Assembly: GCF_019733395.1 (NCBI RefSeq)
Contig: NZ_JAIHOO010000001.1
Coordinates: 4,404,983 to 4,468,982, forward strand
Source of the DNA: Lysobacter sp. BMK333-48F3
GTDB lineage: Bacteria > Pseudomonadota > Gammaproteobacteria > Xanthomonadales > Xanthomonadaceae
Direction of reading: 5' to 3'
Length of the DNA stretch: 64,000 nucleotides
Below the pieces are notes generated by a model, which saw nothing but the letters and a program-made list of their open reading frames with translations, made no database searches and was not told the origin of the DNA. The translations under genes and the position numbers were made by a program. Of this stretch, positions 8,352 through 15,749 are shown piece after piece; position 1 is the first letter of the stretch; each line of letters begins with the position of its first letter.

Positions 8352-10030
8352 CTGAAGAAACCCGCCGCAAGCTGTCCCTCAAGCGCGGCACCGACACCGT
8401 CGCCAGCGAAGCGCCGCGACTGGAAGAACGCCTGCACAAGGTGCTGGCTCAAGCGGGCCTGGGCTCGCGCCGCGCGCTCGAGCAGCGCATCGCCGACGGC
8501 CTGGTCAAGGTCAACGGCGAAGTCGCCCAGATCGGCGTCAGCATCAAGAGCGGCGACAAGGTCGAGCTGGACGGCCGCGGCTTCGTCGCCAGCGCGCTGA
8601 CCGAGGCCTCGCGCGTGCTGATGTACAACAAGCCCGAAGGCGAAGTCACCACCCGCGAAGACCCCGAAGGCCGGCCGACCATCTTCGATTCGCTGCCCGC
8701 GCTCAAGGGCGCGCGCTGGATCGCGATCGGCCGCCTCGACATCAACACCACCGGTCTGCTGCTGCTGACCACCGACGGCGAACTCGCCAATGCGCTGATG
8801 CATCCCTCCTTCGAGGTCGAGCGCGAGTACGTCTGCCGGGTGCGCGCGCCGGAAGGCCAGGAAACGGTGCCGGACAACCTGGTCGACCGCCTCGCCCGCG
8901 GCGTGGCCCTCGACGACGGCCCGGCCAAGTTCGACGAGATCGAACGCATCGGCGGCAGCGATTCGCACGACTGGTTCCGGGTCGTGGTCAAGGAAGGCCG
9001 CAACCGCGAAGTGCGCCGGCTGTGGGAGTCGCAGGGCTGCCAGGTCAGCCGCCTCAAGCGCATCCGCTACGGCAAGGTCGCGCTGCCGCGCGAACTGCTG
9101 CGCGGCCACTCGCAGGAACTGGCGGCCGACAAGGTCGAAACCCTGCGCACCCAGCTCGGCCTGGAAGACGGCGCCCCGTCGGCGCTGACCCTGCAGCCGG
9201 TGATCGGCCAGCGCAAGGCGACCAAGTCGACCGTGCACCTGTCCGGCGGCGAGCGTTCGCACGGCTACGTCGGCGGCCACAACACCGCCGACGAGGGCCG
9301 CGAACTACGCCGCTTCGACCACGTGCGCGAAGACCGCGGCGGCCGCGGCGGCCCGCGCAAGCACGGCGGCCTGACGGTCAGCGGCGAAGCCGCGGCCAAG
9401 CAGTCGCACAAGCCGTTCAAGCAGCGCAAGGAAAAGGGTCCCAAGCCGCTGCCGGACGGCAACCCCGCCGCGTTCCGCACCTGGTACGTGCCGGAAGGCG
9501 TGGAAACCGGCCCCAGCGGTCACCGTAATCCCGACGGCCGCGGCAAGAAGCCTTATGGCGCCAAGGCCGGTGGCGGTGGCGGTGGCGGTGGTGGTCGCGG
9601 CCGCTCGGCCGGCGGCGCGGGCGGCTTCGGCGGCGAGCGCAGCGGCGGTCCCTACGGCGAACGCCGTGGCGGCGGCGGTGGCGGTGCCGGCGGCGAACGT
9701 CGCGGTGGCGGTGCTGGCGGCGGCGGTGGTTTCGGCGGCGAACGCCGCAGCGGCGGCGGTGGCGGCGCGGGCCAATCCCAGCGCAGCGCGCGTCCCTACG
9801 GTCACCCGGGCAACGCCCCGACCTCCTTCCCCTCCGACCACGCCAATCCGGGCGGTTTCAACCCTTACGGCGAACGCCCGCGCAGCAACGCGCGTCCGGG
9901 CGGCGGCAAGCCGGGCGGGCGCCCCGGCGGCGCCGGACGTCCCGGCAATGCCGCACGTCCGCAGGGCCCGCGGCCCGGCGGCCCGCGCGGCGGCGGCCGT
10001 CCCGGCGGCGGACGCGGCCCGCGCGGCTGA
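8348..10030 (+). CDS. rluB: 23S rRNA pseudouridine(2605) synthase family protein with Gly-rich tail
   Basis: Pseudouridine synthase of the RsuA/RluB family (560 residues). An S4 RNA-binding domain is at residues about 25-85 (RLHKVLAQAGLGSRRALEQR). The catalytic domain follows, with the catalytic Asp in AIGRLDINTTGLLLLTTDGE and the later motif VVKEGRNREVRRLWESQGC. The enzyme core ends near residue 265. The remaining ~295 residues are a basic linker and a glycine-rich low-complexity region rich in GGGGGG, RGG and GGER repeats, ending in RPGGGRGPRG. Neighbours scpA-scpB-rluB form a conserved gene cluster. A perfect hairpin terminator follows the stop. Confidence 0.9.
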   Translation: MTEETRRKLSLKRGTDTVASEAPRLEERLHKVLAQAGLGSRRALEQRIADGLVKVNGEVAQIGVSIKSGDKVELDGRGFVASALTEASRVLMYNKPEGEVTTREDPEGRPTIFDSLPALKGARWIAIGRLDINTTGLLLLTTDGELANALMHPSFEVEREYVCRVRAPEGQETVPDNLVDRLARGVALDDGPAKFDEIERIGGSDSHDWFRVVVKEGRNREVRRLWESQGCQVSRLKRIRYGKVALPRELLRGHSQELAADKVETLRTQLGLEDGAPSALTLQPVIGQRKATKSTVHLSGGERSHGYVGGHNTADEGRELRRFDHVREDRGGRGGPRKHGGLTVSGEAAAKQSHKPFKQRKEKGPKPLPDGNPAAFRTWYVPEGVETGPSGHRNPDGRGKKPYGAKAGGGGGGGGGRGRSAGGAGGFGGERSGGPYGERRGGGGGGAGGERRGGGAGGGGGFGGERRSGGGGGAGQSQRSARPYGHPGNAPTSFPSDHANPGGFNPYGERPRSNARPGGGKPGGRPGGAGRPGNAARPQGPRPGGPRGGGRPGGGRGPRG

Positions 10031-10050
10031 GTCCGTACCGGTCGATCACT

Positions 10051-10080
10051 ACACGGGGCGCTAAGGCGCCCCGTGTCGTT
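10051..10080 (+). terminator. Intrinsic terminator after rluB
   Basis: A perfect 11-bp stem, ACACGGGGCGC (10051-10061) with GCGCCCCGTGT (10066-10076), around a TAAG loop, followed by CGTTT. It ends the scpA-scpB-rluB unit 20 bp after the rluB stop. Confidence 0.8.
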
Positions 10081-10558
10081 TCTGCGCCTGCCTTGCGCTG
10101 TGCATTGCAGAAGCAGCGTCAACCGCGATAGCCACAGCGGTGTACGCGAGAGCGCACTACCCGGAAATCGAACTGCTCTGCAGCCGAACCGCTCCGAAAG
10201 CGAACCGATCCGAAAGCGAATGCGCTCAGCGCTTTCGTTTTCGACTCAACGCCCGGAATTCGGATGTTCCGCTTTCGAACGTCGCTTCGGTTGGTCGCGG
10301 CTCACGCCGCTCCTACAGGGGCGGCGTTTCGCGCAGTTCGGCGTGCGGCATCGCGGCAAACCGGCGCGGCGAAACTTTCACCCGCGGCTTGCGCCGTGCC
10401 GCAGGCCCCGTCGTTGCTCGACGCGCGATTTTCATGCCTGAGCACACATTGACGTCCGCCGGATCGGCCTGCGCGTAATCGGCGCGCGTCGCCGCGGCGG
10501 CAACAACGATGTCGCCGCCGCGGACCGCGCACCCGACCCGCACCGACCGGAGGAATCC
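10081..10558. other. Intergenic region with one dispersed palindrome
   Basis: About 480 bp with no recognised gene. A GTCGCGGCTCACGCCGCTCC-type repeat is at 10293-10317. Repeats of CGAAAGCGAA and an imperfect palindrome (GCGCTCAGCGC) lie at about 10190-10245. The promoter of the downstream lectin-like gene is presumably in the right half. Confidence 0.5.
10293..10317 (-). repeat. Dispersed GTAGGAGCGGCGT / AGCCGCGAC palindrome
   Basis: A single copy of the repeat (on the plus strand it begins GGTCGCGGCTCACGCCGCTC). The same element recurs at 14297-14578, 15621-15667 and 54227-54612. Its two arms, GCGGC and GCCGC, can form a small hairpin. Confidence 0.75.
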
Positions 10559-11671
10559 ATGCGCATCGCGAAATGGCTGTTGCTGTTGTTCTGCCTGGGA
10601 TCGCACTCGACCGCCGGCGCGATCGTCGCCGGCGGCATGGTCGCGATCGACCGCACCTGGCCGGCGACCGCGTCGGGCTATGCCGATCGCGACATCTATC
10701 TGGCCGTCACCCAGGAGCCCGGCAACAGCGGCTACACCTACTGGGCGCACCAGTTCTACTTCAAGAACGGCGACGGCGGCTACATCGGTCTGCAGCAGCG
10801 CGCCGGCAGCGAGAAAGCGCTGAATTTCTCGATCTGGAAGGCCACCGGCTGGACCGCCGAGCCCGATGCGCAATGCGGCTATTTCGATCACGAAGGCAGC
10901 GGCGTGCAATGCTGGATCCCCTACGCCTGGGCCCAGGGCCGCAAGTACAAGCTGCGCCTGGTCAACGAATCGCAGGCGCGCTGGGCGGCCTACGTCACCG
11001 ACACCGCCAGCGGCGCCAGCCGTAAGGTCGCGACCATCCAGGTGCCGACCGCCTGGGGCGGGCTCAACGAAACCACGGTCGAATTCTTGGAGAACTACGC
11101 CCAGGGCAGCGATCAATACGCCAGTTGCGCCCAGGTGCCGGCGACCAGCGCGGTGTTCTTCCGTCCGGCCTCGGCCAACGGCAGTGTCGCACCGACCTCC
11201 AGCACGTCGAAGAACTACGGCAACTGCGCCGCGATCGCGCGCTCGGCCTGCACCGATCAGCAGGACTGCATCGCCGCCGACAACAAGTACGGCACGCTCG
11301 GCTCGCCCAAGGTGCTGCTCAACACCTATAGCGGCCTGTGCCTGGACACCCTCGCCGGCGGCAACCGCGCCGGCCTGTGGAGCTGCGCCAGCAACAACGC
11401 CAACCAGTCGATGGAACGCGACGACGGTTTCCGCCTGTTGATGCGCAACCGCAGCCAGTGCCTGCAGGCCGCCGGCAACGGCGAAGTCGGCCTGGCCGCC
11501 TGCGACAACACTTCCGCGCAGCGTTGGATGCCGATGCCGGGCAGCGATGGCTTGTACAACGTCGGCAGCGGCACCTGCCTGGACCCGCTCGACAATGCCG
11601 CCCAGGGCGCCTACTTGCGCGTGTACGACTGCCTGGGCAACGGCTACCAGCGCTGGAAGCTCAATCCCTGA
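10559..11671 (+). CDS. Secreted DUF3472-like protein with C-terminal ricin-type beta-trefoil lectin domain
   Basis: A 370-residue exported protein; the signal peptide is about MRIAKWLLLLFCLGSHSTAG. Residues 30-215 resemble a DUF3472-type beta-sandwich (GYTYWAHQFYFKNGDGGYIG, WAQGRKYKLRLVNESQARWA). Residues 255-370 form a ricin B-type lectin with repeated QxW-like blocks: NTYSGLCLDTLAGGNRAGLW, RSQCLQAAGNGEVGLAACDN and SGTCLDPLDNAAQGAYLRVY, ending GNGYQRWKLNP. GGAGGAA lies just before the start. It is probably a carbohydrate-binding secreted protein, but no catalytic residues were identified. It stands alone and a strong hairpin follows. Confidence 0.8.
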   Translation: MRIAKWLLLLFCLGSHSTAGAIVAGGMVAIDRTWPATASGYADRDIYLAVTQEPGNSGYTYWAHQFYFKNGDGGYIGLQQRAGSEKALNFSIWKATGWTAEPDAQCGYFDHEGSGVQCWIPYAWAQGRKYKLRLVNESQARWAAYVTDTASGASRKVATIQVPTAWGGLNETTVEFLENYAQGSDQYASCAQVPATSAVFFRPASANGSVAPTSSTSKNYGNCAAIARSACTDQQDCIAADNKYGTLGSPKVLLNTYSGLCLDTLAGGNRAGLWSCASNNANQSMERDDGFRLLMRNRSQCLQAAGNGEVGLAACDNTSAQRWMPMPGSDGLYNVGSGTCLDPLDNAAQGAYLRVYDCLGNGYQRWKLNP

Positions 11672-11678
11672 GCCCCTG

Positions 11679-11705
11679 GATGCAGCGCCTTCGCGGCGCT
11701 GCATC
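11679..11705. terminator. Hairpin between convergent genes
   Basis: A perfect 11-bp stem, GATGCAGCGCC (11679-11689) with GGCGCTGCATC (11695-11705), and a 5-nt loop lie 8 bp after the lectin-like gene. No strong T-run follows, but position and stability suggest a terminator shared by the convergent genes. Confidence 0.6.
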
Positions 11706-11822
11706 GCTTCGCCGGGTTTCGTCTCCAGGACAGGCCGCCGCGATTCGTCGCGGCGGCGTCGGAGGCCGTTCGGGATGTCGGTTCGGAAGCCGAGCCGCGG
11801 CGCGAGGTCGGCTCGCGTCCGC

Positions 11823-12290
11823 TTACAGGCCCAGTTCGCTGAGTCCCGGGTGCGCGTCCGGCCGGCGCCCCTGCGGCCAATCGAACAGGCGTTCGTCGGC
11901 GGCGATCGGACGGTCGTTGATGCTGGCCACCCGCACCGCCATCAATCCGTCGTCGCCGAACTCCCAGTTCTCGTTGCCGTAGCTGCGGTACCACTGCCCG
12001 GCATCGTCGCGCCATTCGTAGGCGAAACGCACCGCGATGCGATGGCCCTCGAAAGCCCACAACTCCTTGATCAGCCGGTACTCCAGTTCGCGGTCCCACT
12101 TGCGGCGCAGGAACGCCACCGCGGCCTCGCGCCCCTGCAGGAACTCGGCGCGATTGCGCCAGCGCGTATCGACGCTGTAGGCCTGGCCGATCCGCTCGGG
12201 ATCGCGCGAGTTCCAGGCATCCTCGGCCAGACGGACTTTTTCGATCGCGCTTTCGCGGCTGAACGGCGGCAACGGGGGGCGAGTGTTCAC
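11823..12290 (-). CDS. NTF2-like protein, DUF1348 type
   Basis: A 155-residue cytosolic protein with an NTF2-like (SnoaL-type) fold: [63 protein letters not shown]1348 proteins have no established reaction. It starts with GTG at 12290, with GGAG 7 nt upstream. It is transcribed divergently from a TetR-family gene, and the shared control region has two tandem palindromes, so TetR control is likely. Confidence 0.82.
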   Translation of the reverse strand: MNTRPPLPPFSRESAIEKVRLAEDAWNSRDPERIGQAYSVDTRWRNRAEFLQGREAAVAFLRRKWDRELEYRLIKELWAFEGHRIAVRFAYEWRDDAGQWYRSYGNENWEFGDDGLMAVRVASINDRPIAADERLFDWPQGRRPDAHPGLSELGL

Positions 12291-12304
12291 AGCAAGCTCC
12301 AGGC

Positions 12305-12326
12305 ATGTAGACAGAATTGTCTACAT
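12305..12326. promoter_or_regulatory. TetR-type operator 1
   Basis: A 22-bp near-perfect palindrome: half-sites ATGTAGACA and TGTCTACAT flank a 4-nt centre. It lies 15 bp upstream of the DUF1348 start. Confidence 0.75.
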
Positions 12327-12340
12327 GGGCAATCTAGATC

Positions 12341-12362
12341 ATGTAGGACGATCTGTCTACAT
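12341..12362. promoter_or_regulatory. TetR-type operator 2
   Basis: A second 22-bp palindrome with the same right half-site (TGTCTACAT) and a left half differing at two positions (ATGTAGGAC). Its centre lies 36 bp from that of operator 1, about three and a half helical turns. It is 40 bp upstream of the TetR-family start. Confidence 0.75.
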
Positions 12363-12402
12363 CAACTGGCGCAACGTGGACCGGTCGGTCTACCATGCGT
12401 CC

Positions 12403-12987
12403 ATGAGCCGTACTTCCGCCCCCGACACCGCCGCCCTGCCGGCGCGCGAACGCATCCTGCGCACCGCCCACGATCTGTTCTACCTGGAAGGCATCCGCGC
12501 CACCGGCATCGACCGGGTGATCGCCGAATCCGGCGTCACCAAGGTCACCCTGTACCGGCATTTTCCGAGCAAGAACGAACTGATCCTGGCGTTCCTGAAC
12601 TATCGCCACGAACGCTGGATGAGCTGGTTCGACGCCGCGTTGCAGCGTCACGGCCAGGCCCATCCCGGCACGCAAGCGCTGGTGCCGGCCTTGGCCGAAT
12701 GGTTCGCCCATCCGCACTACCGCGGTTGCGCCTTCATCAACGCGGTGGCCGAAATCGGCCCTGCCCTGCCCGAGGCCGTGGTCTGCGCGCAACAGCACAA
12801 GCAGGCCCTGGCCGAACGCATCGCCGCCTTGCTGCCGGCGGACGCGCCGCAGCGCGAGCTGCGCGCACGCGCGCTGGCTCAGGCGGTCGACGGCGCGATC
12901 GTGCGCGCGGCCAGCGGGCCGGATCCAGTGCCCGCTTTGGACGCGCTGGCGTTCTCGGTTCGAGCGCTTAGCCCGTCACAGCCCTGA
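12403..12987 (+). CDS. TetR family transcriptional regulator
   Basis: A 194-residue one-component repressor. The N-terminal helix-turn-helix reads RERILRTAHDLFYLEGIRAT, GIDRVIAESGVTKVTLYRHF and PSKNELILAFL. The ligand domain contains AHPHYRGCAFINAVAEIGPA, typical of a TetR_C subgroup. The frame is open to 12283, but that start would run through both operators; the ATG at 12403 precedes the conserved domain by the usual distance. It is divergent from the DUF1348 gene. Inference: it controls both genes through 12305-12326 and 12341-12362. The inducer is unknown. Confidence 0.9.
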   Translation: MSRTSAPDTAALPARERILRTAHDLFYLEGIRATGIDRVIAESGVTKVTLYRHFPSKNELILAFLNYRHERWMSWFDAALQRHGQAHPGTQALVPALAEWFAHPHYRGCAFINAVAEIGPALPEAVVCAQQHKQALAERIAALLPADAPQRELRARALAQAVDGAIVRAASGPDPVPALDALAFSVRALSPSQP

Positions 12988-13077
12988 ACGGCCGGGTCAG
13001 CGACTTCACACTGACGCCATCGAGTCTTCGCCGGCGCGGTCCAGACTGGTCCCGCACTCCCCCTGCGAGACCCGGTC

Positions 13078-14238
13078 ATGAATCACGATTCCCGTTCCTA
13101 CGACTGCGACCTGGTCGTGGTCGGCGCCAGCTTCGCCGGCGCCGCCTGCGCCCTCGCCGCCGCGCGCGCCGGCCTGCGCGTGGTCGTGCTCGAACGCAAG
13201 CGCGACCCGGGCGAAAAACTGCGCACCACCGGCATCGTGGTCAAGGAAGCCGCGGAACAGACCTGGCTCAGCCGCGCCCCGGCCGGCTGTCTGCACCGGG
13301 TCGAACGGGTGCGCCTGTATTCGCCCAAGCTGCGCAGCATGGCGCTGAGCGCGCCCGGCTATTACTTCCTCACCACCGACACGCCGCGGCTGATGCGCTG
13401 GCTGGCCCAGGACCTGGTCCGGCACGGCGTCGATCTGCGCCTGGGCGCCTCCTTCACCCAGGCCGAGCGCGACGGCGAGGGCTGGCTGATCGAAGGCGTG
13501 GGCCGCGCCCGCTTCCTGGTCGGCGCCGACGGCGCCAAGTCGCGCGTCGCCGAACGCACCGGCCTGGGCCGCACCCACGAGTTCCTGTACGGGATCGAGT
13601 ACGAGTTCCCCGGCGCCAGCCTGCCCGAATCCGGCGCCCTGCACTGCTTCGTCAGCAAGCGCTATGCGCCGGGCTACATCGGCTGGGTCGCGCAGAACCC
13701 GACCGGCGTGCAGGCCGGCCTGGCGCTGCGTCACGACCCCGAGCATGCGCGGGTGCCGGATATCGACGGTTTTCTGCAGCGGGTGCGCGACGTGGTCGGA
13801 CTCGATCCGGCGATCGCGCCGACCGCGACCCGCGCCGGCCTGATCCCCTGCGGCGGCCCGGTGTTTCCGCTGGCGCGCGACGGGGTGATGCTGACCGGCG
13901 ACGCCGCCGGCATCGTCTCGCCGGTCACCGCCGGCGGCATCCACTCGGCCTGGGCGCACGGCGAAACCCTCGGCCAGGCCATCGCCCTGCACGCGTTGGG
14001 CCAGGGCCCGGCGCCGGAAACCATCGCCCGCGACGCCGCCCCGCGCTTCCGCCGCAAGCGCGCGCTGCGCTGGGCTTTCGACCATTTCCAGTTCGACTGG
14101 CCGTTCGATCTGCTGCTGCACTCCACGCCGCTGCGCTGGGCCGCCGAACAGGTGTATTTCCACAAGCGCGGGTTGCGCGGCGCAGACGCGCCGGACAGCA
14201 ACGGCGAATTGGACCGCAGTTGGCCGCGCGGCGGCTGA
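13078..14238 (+). CDS. FAD-dependent oxidoreductase, geranylgeranyl reductase-like
   Basis: A 386-residue flavoprotein. The N-terminal Rossmann fold binds FAD (DLVVVGASFAGAACALAAAR, GxGxxG-like, then LRVVVLERKRDPGEKL). The FAD-ribityl contact motif is LTGDAAGIVSPVTAGGIHSA at about residue 278. The GIVVKEAAEQ and FLVGADGAKSRVAERTGLGR segments match the geranylgeranyl reductase / digeranylgeranylglycerophospholipid reductase superfamily, but this group includes many uncharacterised monooxygenase-like enzymes. No biosynthetic partner genes are adjacent, so the substrate is unknown. Confidence 0.8.
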   Translation: MNHDSRSYDCDLVVVGASFAGAACALAAARAGLRVVVLERKRDPGEKLRTTGIVVKEAAEQTWLSRAPAGCLHRVERVRLYSPKLRSMALSAPGYYFLTTDTPRLMRWLAQDLVRHGVDLRLGASFTQAERDGEGWLIEGVGRARFLVGADGAKSRVAERTGLGRTHEFLYGIEYEFPGASLPESGALHCFVSKRYAPGYIGWVAQNPTGVQAGLALRHDPEHARVPDIDGFLQRVRDVVGLDPAIAPTATRAGLIPCGGPVFPLARDGVMLTGDAAGIVSPVTAGGIHSAWAHGETLGQAIALHALGQGPAPETIARDAAPRFRRKRALRWAFDHFQFDWPFDLLLHSTPLRWAAEQVYFHKRGLRGADAPDSNGELDRSWPRGG

Positions 14239-14610
14239 GCGTCGTGTTCGAACGGCCCTGCCGCGGCTGGGGGCTGCGGGTTGCGGCGCGGTCCCGGGTC
14301 GCGGCTCACGCCGCTCCTACAGGGGCTGCTGCTTTTGTAGGAGCGGCGTCAGCCGCGACCATGGGACGCGCAGAAACCGCAGCCACGGCGCTACCTATCG
14401 AAGCCGCCCACCCCACCCAGGGTAGGAGCGACGCAAGTCGCGACCGCGGGAGTGCAGATCGCTGCGCGGCCGCGTGCGGTTCGATGTCGCGACTTGCGTC
14501 GCTCCTACCCCAAAGCGTGAGGCGGGTTCTTGTAGGAGCAGCGTCCCACAGGGATTTCCTCCGGTCATCAGCCGCGACAGGGACGCGCAGAAACCGACGC
14601 CGCTTCGGCC
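14239..14610. repeat. Cluster of five dispersed palindromic repeats
   Basis: No gene is present. Copies of the GTAGGAGCGGCGT/AGCCGCGAC repeat lie at 14297-14321 (minus), 14336-14360 (plus), 14422-14445 (plus, AAGTCGCGAC variant), 14486-14508 (minus, same variant) and 14531-14578 (plus, with an internal insertion of about 25 bp). The first two face each other across a 14-bp spacer and could form a long hairpin. Confidence 0.8.
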
Positions 14611-15408
14611 TCAGACCAGCTCGAACCGGTCCCCGTCCAGCATCGCCGGGAAGCGCTCGCGGTGCGCGGCCAGTTCCGCCGCCTGCAGAGTGGTCGTGAC
14701 CACCACTTCCTCGTCGGTGCATTCGCTGACCGGATGGCCGAGGAAATCGATCACCGCGCTGTCGCCGGAGTAATGCAGGCCGTTGCCGTCGGTGCCGACC
14801 CGGTTCAGGCCAGCGACGTAGCACAGGTTCTCGATCGCCCGCGCGCGCAGCAGGGTCTTCCACGGATAGGCCCGCGCCGACGGCCAGTTGGCGACGTACA
14901 GCAGCAGGTCGTAGTCCAGCGCGCCGGGGCGCTCGACGTCGTAGCGGTTGCGCGAGAACACCGGGAAGCGCAGGTCGTAACAGACCATCGGGCAGATCCG
15001 CCAGCCCTTCCACTCCACGCTCAGGCGTTCGCGGCCCGCGGCGTAGCGCTCGTGCTCCTTGGCGTAGCGGAACAGATGGCGCTTGTCGTAGGTCGACAAG
15101 GCCCCGTCCGGGGTCGCGAACAGCAGGCGGTTGAACACCCCCGCGTCGGTACGCAACTGCACGCTGCCGGTGACTGCCGCATCGAGCCGGGCCGCCTGCT
15201 CGCGGATCCAGCTCACGGTCGGTCCGTCCATGGTCTCGGCGTTGCCGATGGCGTCGTTGCTGAAACCGCTGGTGAAGGTCTCCGGCAACACCACCAGGTC
15301 GCTGAGGCCGCGCAACGAACCGATCAGATGGCCGTAGTACTCGCGGTTGCCGGCCGGGTCGTGCCAATGGGTGGCGCCTTGCACCAGGGATACGCGCAGA
15401 TCGTTCAT
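14611..15408 (-). CDS. Nitrilase-family amidase, omega-amidase (YafV/Nit2) type
   Basis: A 265-residue carbon-nitrogen hydrolase. The Glu-Lys-Cys triad is visible: LVVLPETFTSGFSN (Glu), LSTYDKRHLFRYAKEHERYA (Lys) and ICPMVCYDLRFPVFSRN (Cys). The region YVANWPSARAYPWKTLLRAR and AGLNRVGTDGNGLHYSGDS match the YafV/Nit2 omega-amidase branch, which deaminates alpha-keto-omega-amides such as 2-oxoglutaramate and 2-oxosuccinamate. A longer frame exists upstream, but the ATG at 15408 begins the conserved MNDLRVSLVQ strand. It stands alone between repeat-rich spacers. Confidence 0.88.
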   Translation of the reverse strand: MNDLRVSLVQGATHWHDPAGNREYYGHLIGSLRGLSDLVVLPETFTSGFSNDAIGNAETMDGPTVSWIREQAARLDAAVTGSVQLRTDAGVFNRLLFATPDGALSTYDKRHLFRYAKEHERYAAGRERLSVEWKGWRICPMVCYDLRFPVFSRNRYDVERPGALDYDLLLYVANWPSARAYPWKTLLRARAIENLCYVAGLNRVGTDGNGLHYSGDSAVIDFLGHPVSECTDEEVVVTTTLQAAELAAHRERFPAMLDGDRFELV

Positions 15409-15620
15409 GCGGAAGCGAACGCCGTGTGGGGATGGCCCCATTATGGCCCGGGAGGACGCCCGATGGCGTACGCCCTCCCTGCAGGAACGGCGTAGGCCGC
15501 GACCCATCCAAGCAACGCCCGCGAGCACCCTCGGCCGATGCCCGCTGCAACGAAAGCTGCCTGGCCAATCGGGACGATTCGAAGCTTCGGACACGGTCGC
15601 GGTGTTTCGCCGCTTCGGTC

Positions 15621-15667
15621 GTCGCGGCTCACGGCCGGAGGAAATCCCTGTGGGACGCCGCTCCTAC
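15621..15667 (-). repeat. Dispersed palindrome with internal insertion
   Basis: The two ends match the common repeat (GTCGCGGCTCA and CGCCGCTCCTAC), but about 24 bp containing GGAGGAAATCCCTGTGGGA is inserted in the loop. The same insertion is seen at 14531-14578 and 54368-54416. Confidence 0.75.
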
Positions 15668-15689
15668 GCTTCGGGTATCGCCAGGACGG

Positions 15690-15720
15690 AAACGAAAACG
15701 CCGCCGGTCTCCCGGCGGCG
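15690..15720 (-). terminator. Intrinsic terminator after virD4
   Basis: A perfect 9-bp stem (15699-15707 with 15712-15720) and TCTC loop, followed on the minus strand by GTTTTCGTTT. It lies 30 bp past the virD4 stop and ends the minus-strand secretion island. Confidence 0.8.
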
Positions 15721-15749
15721 TCCAATCGCGTCCGGCGATGCCGGCCGGC

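Noticed and set aside
12283..12402. Longer TetR-family start at 12283
   Set aside because: It would translate through both operators and the divergent gene's start region; the conserved helix-turn-helix fits the ATG at 12403.
14239..14610. CRISPR array
   Set aside because: Repeats are inverted as well as direct, unevenly spaced and diverged, with no spacer regularity and no cas genes.
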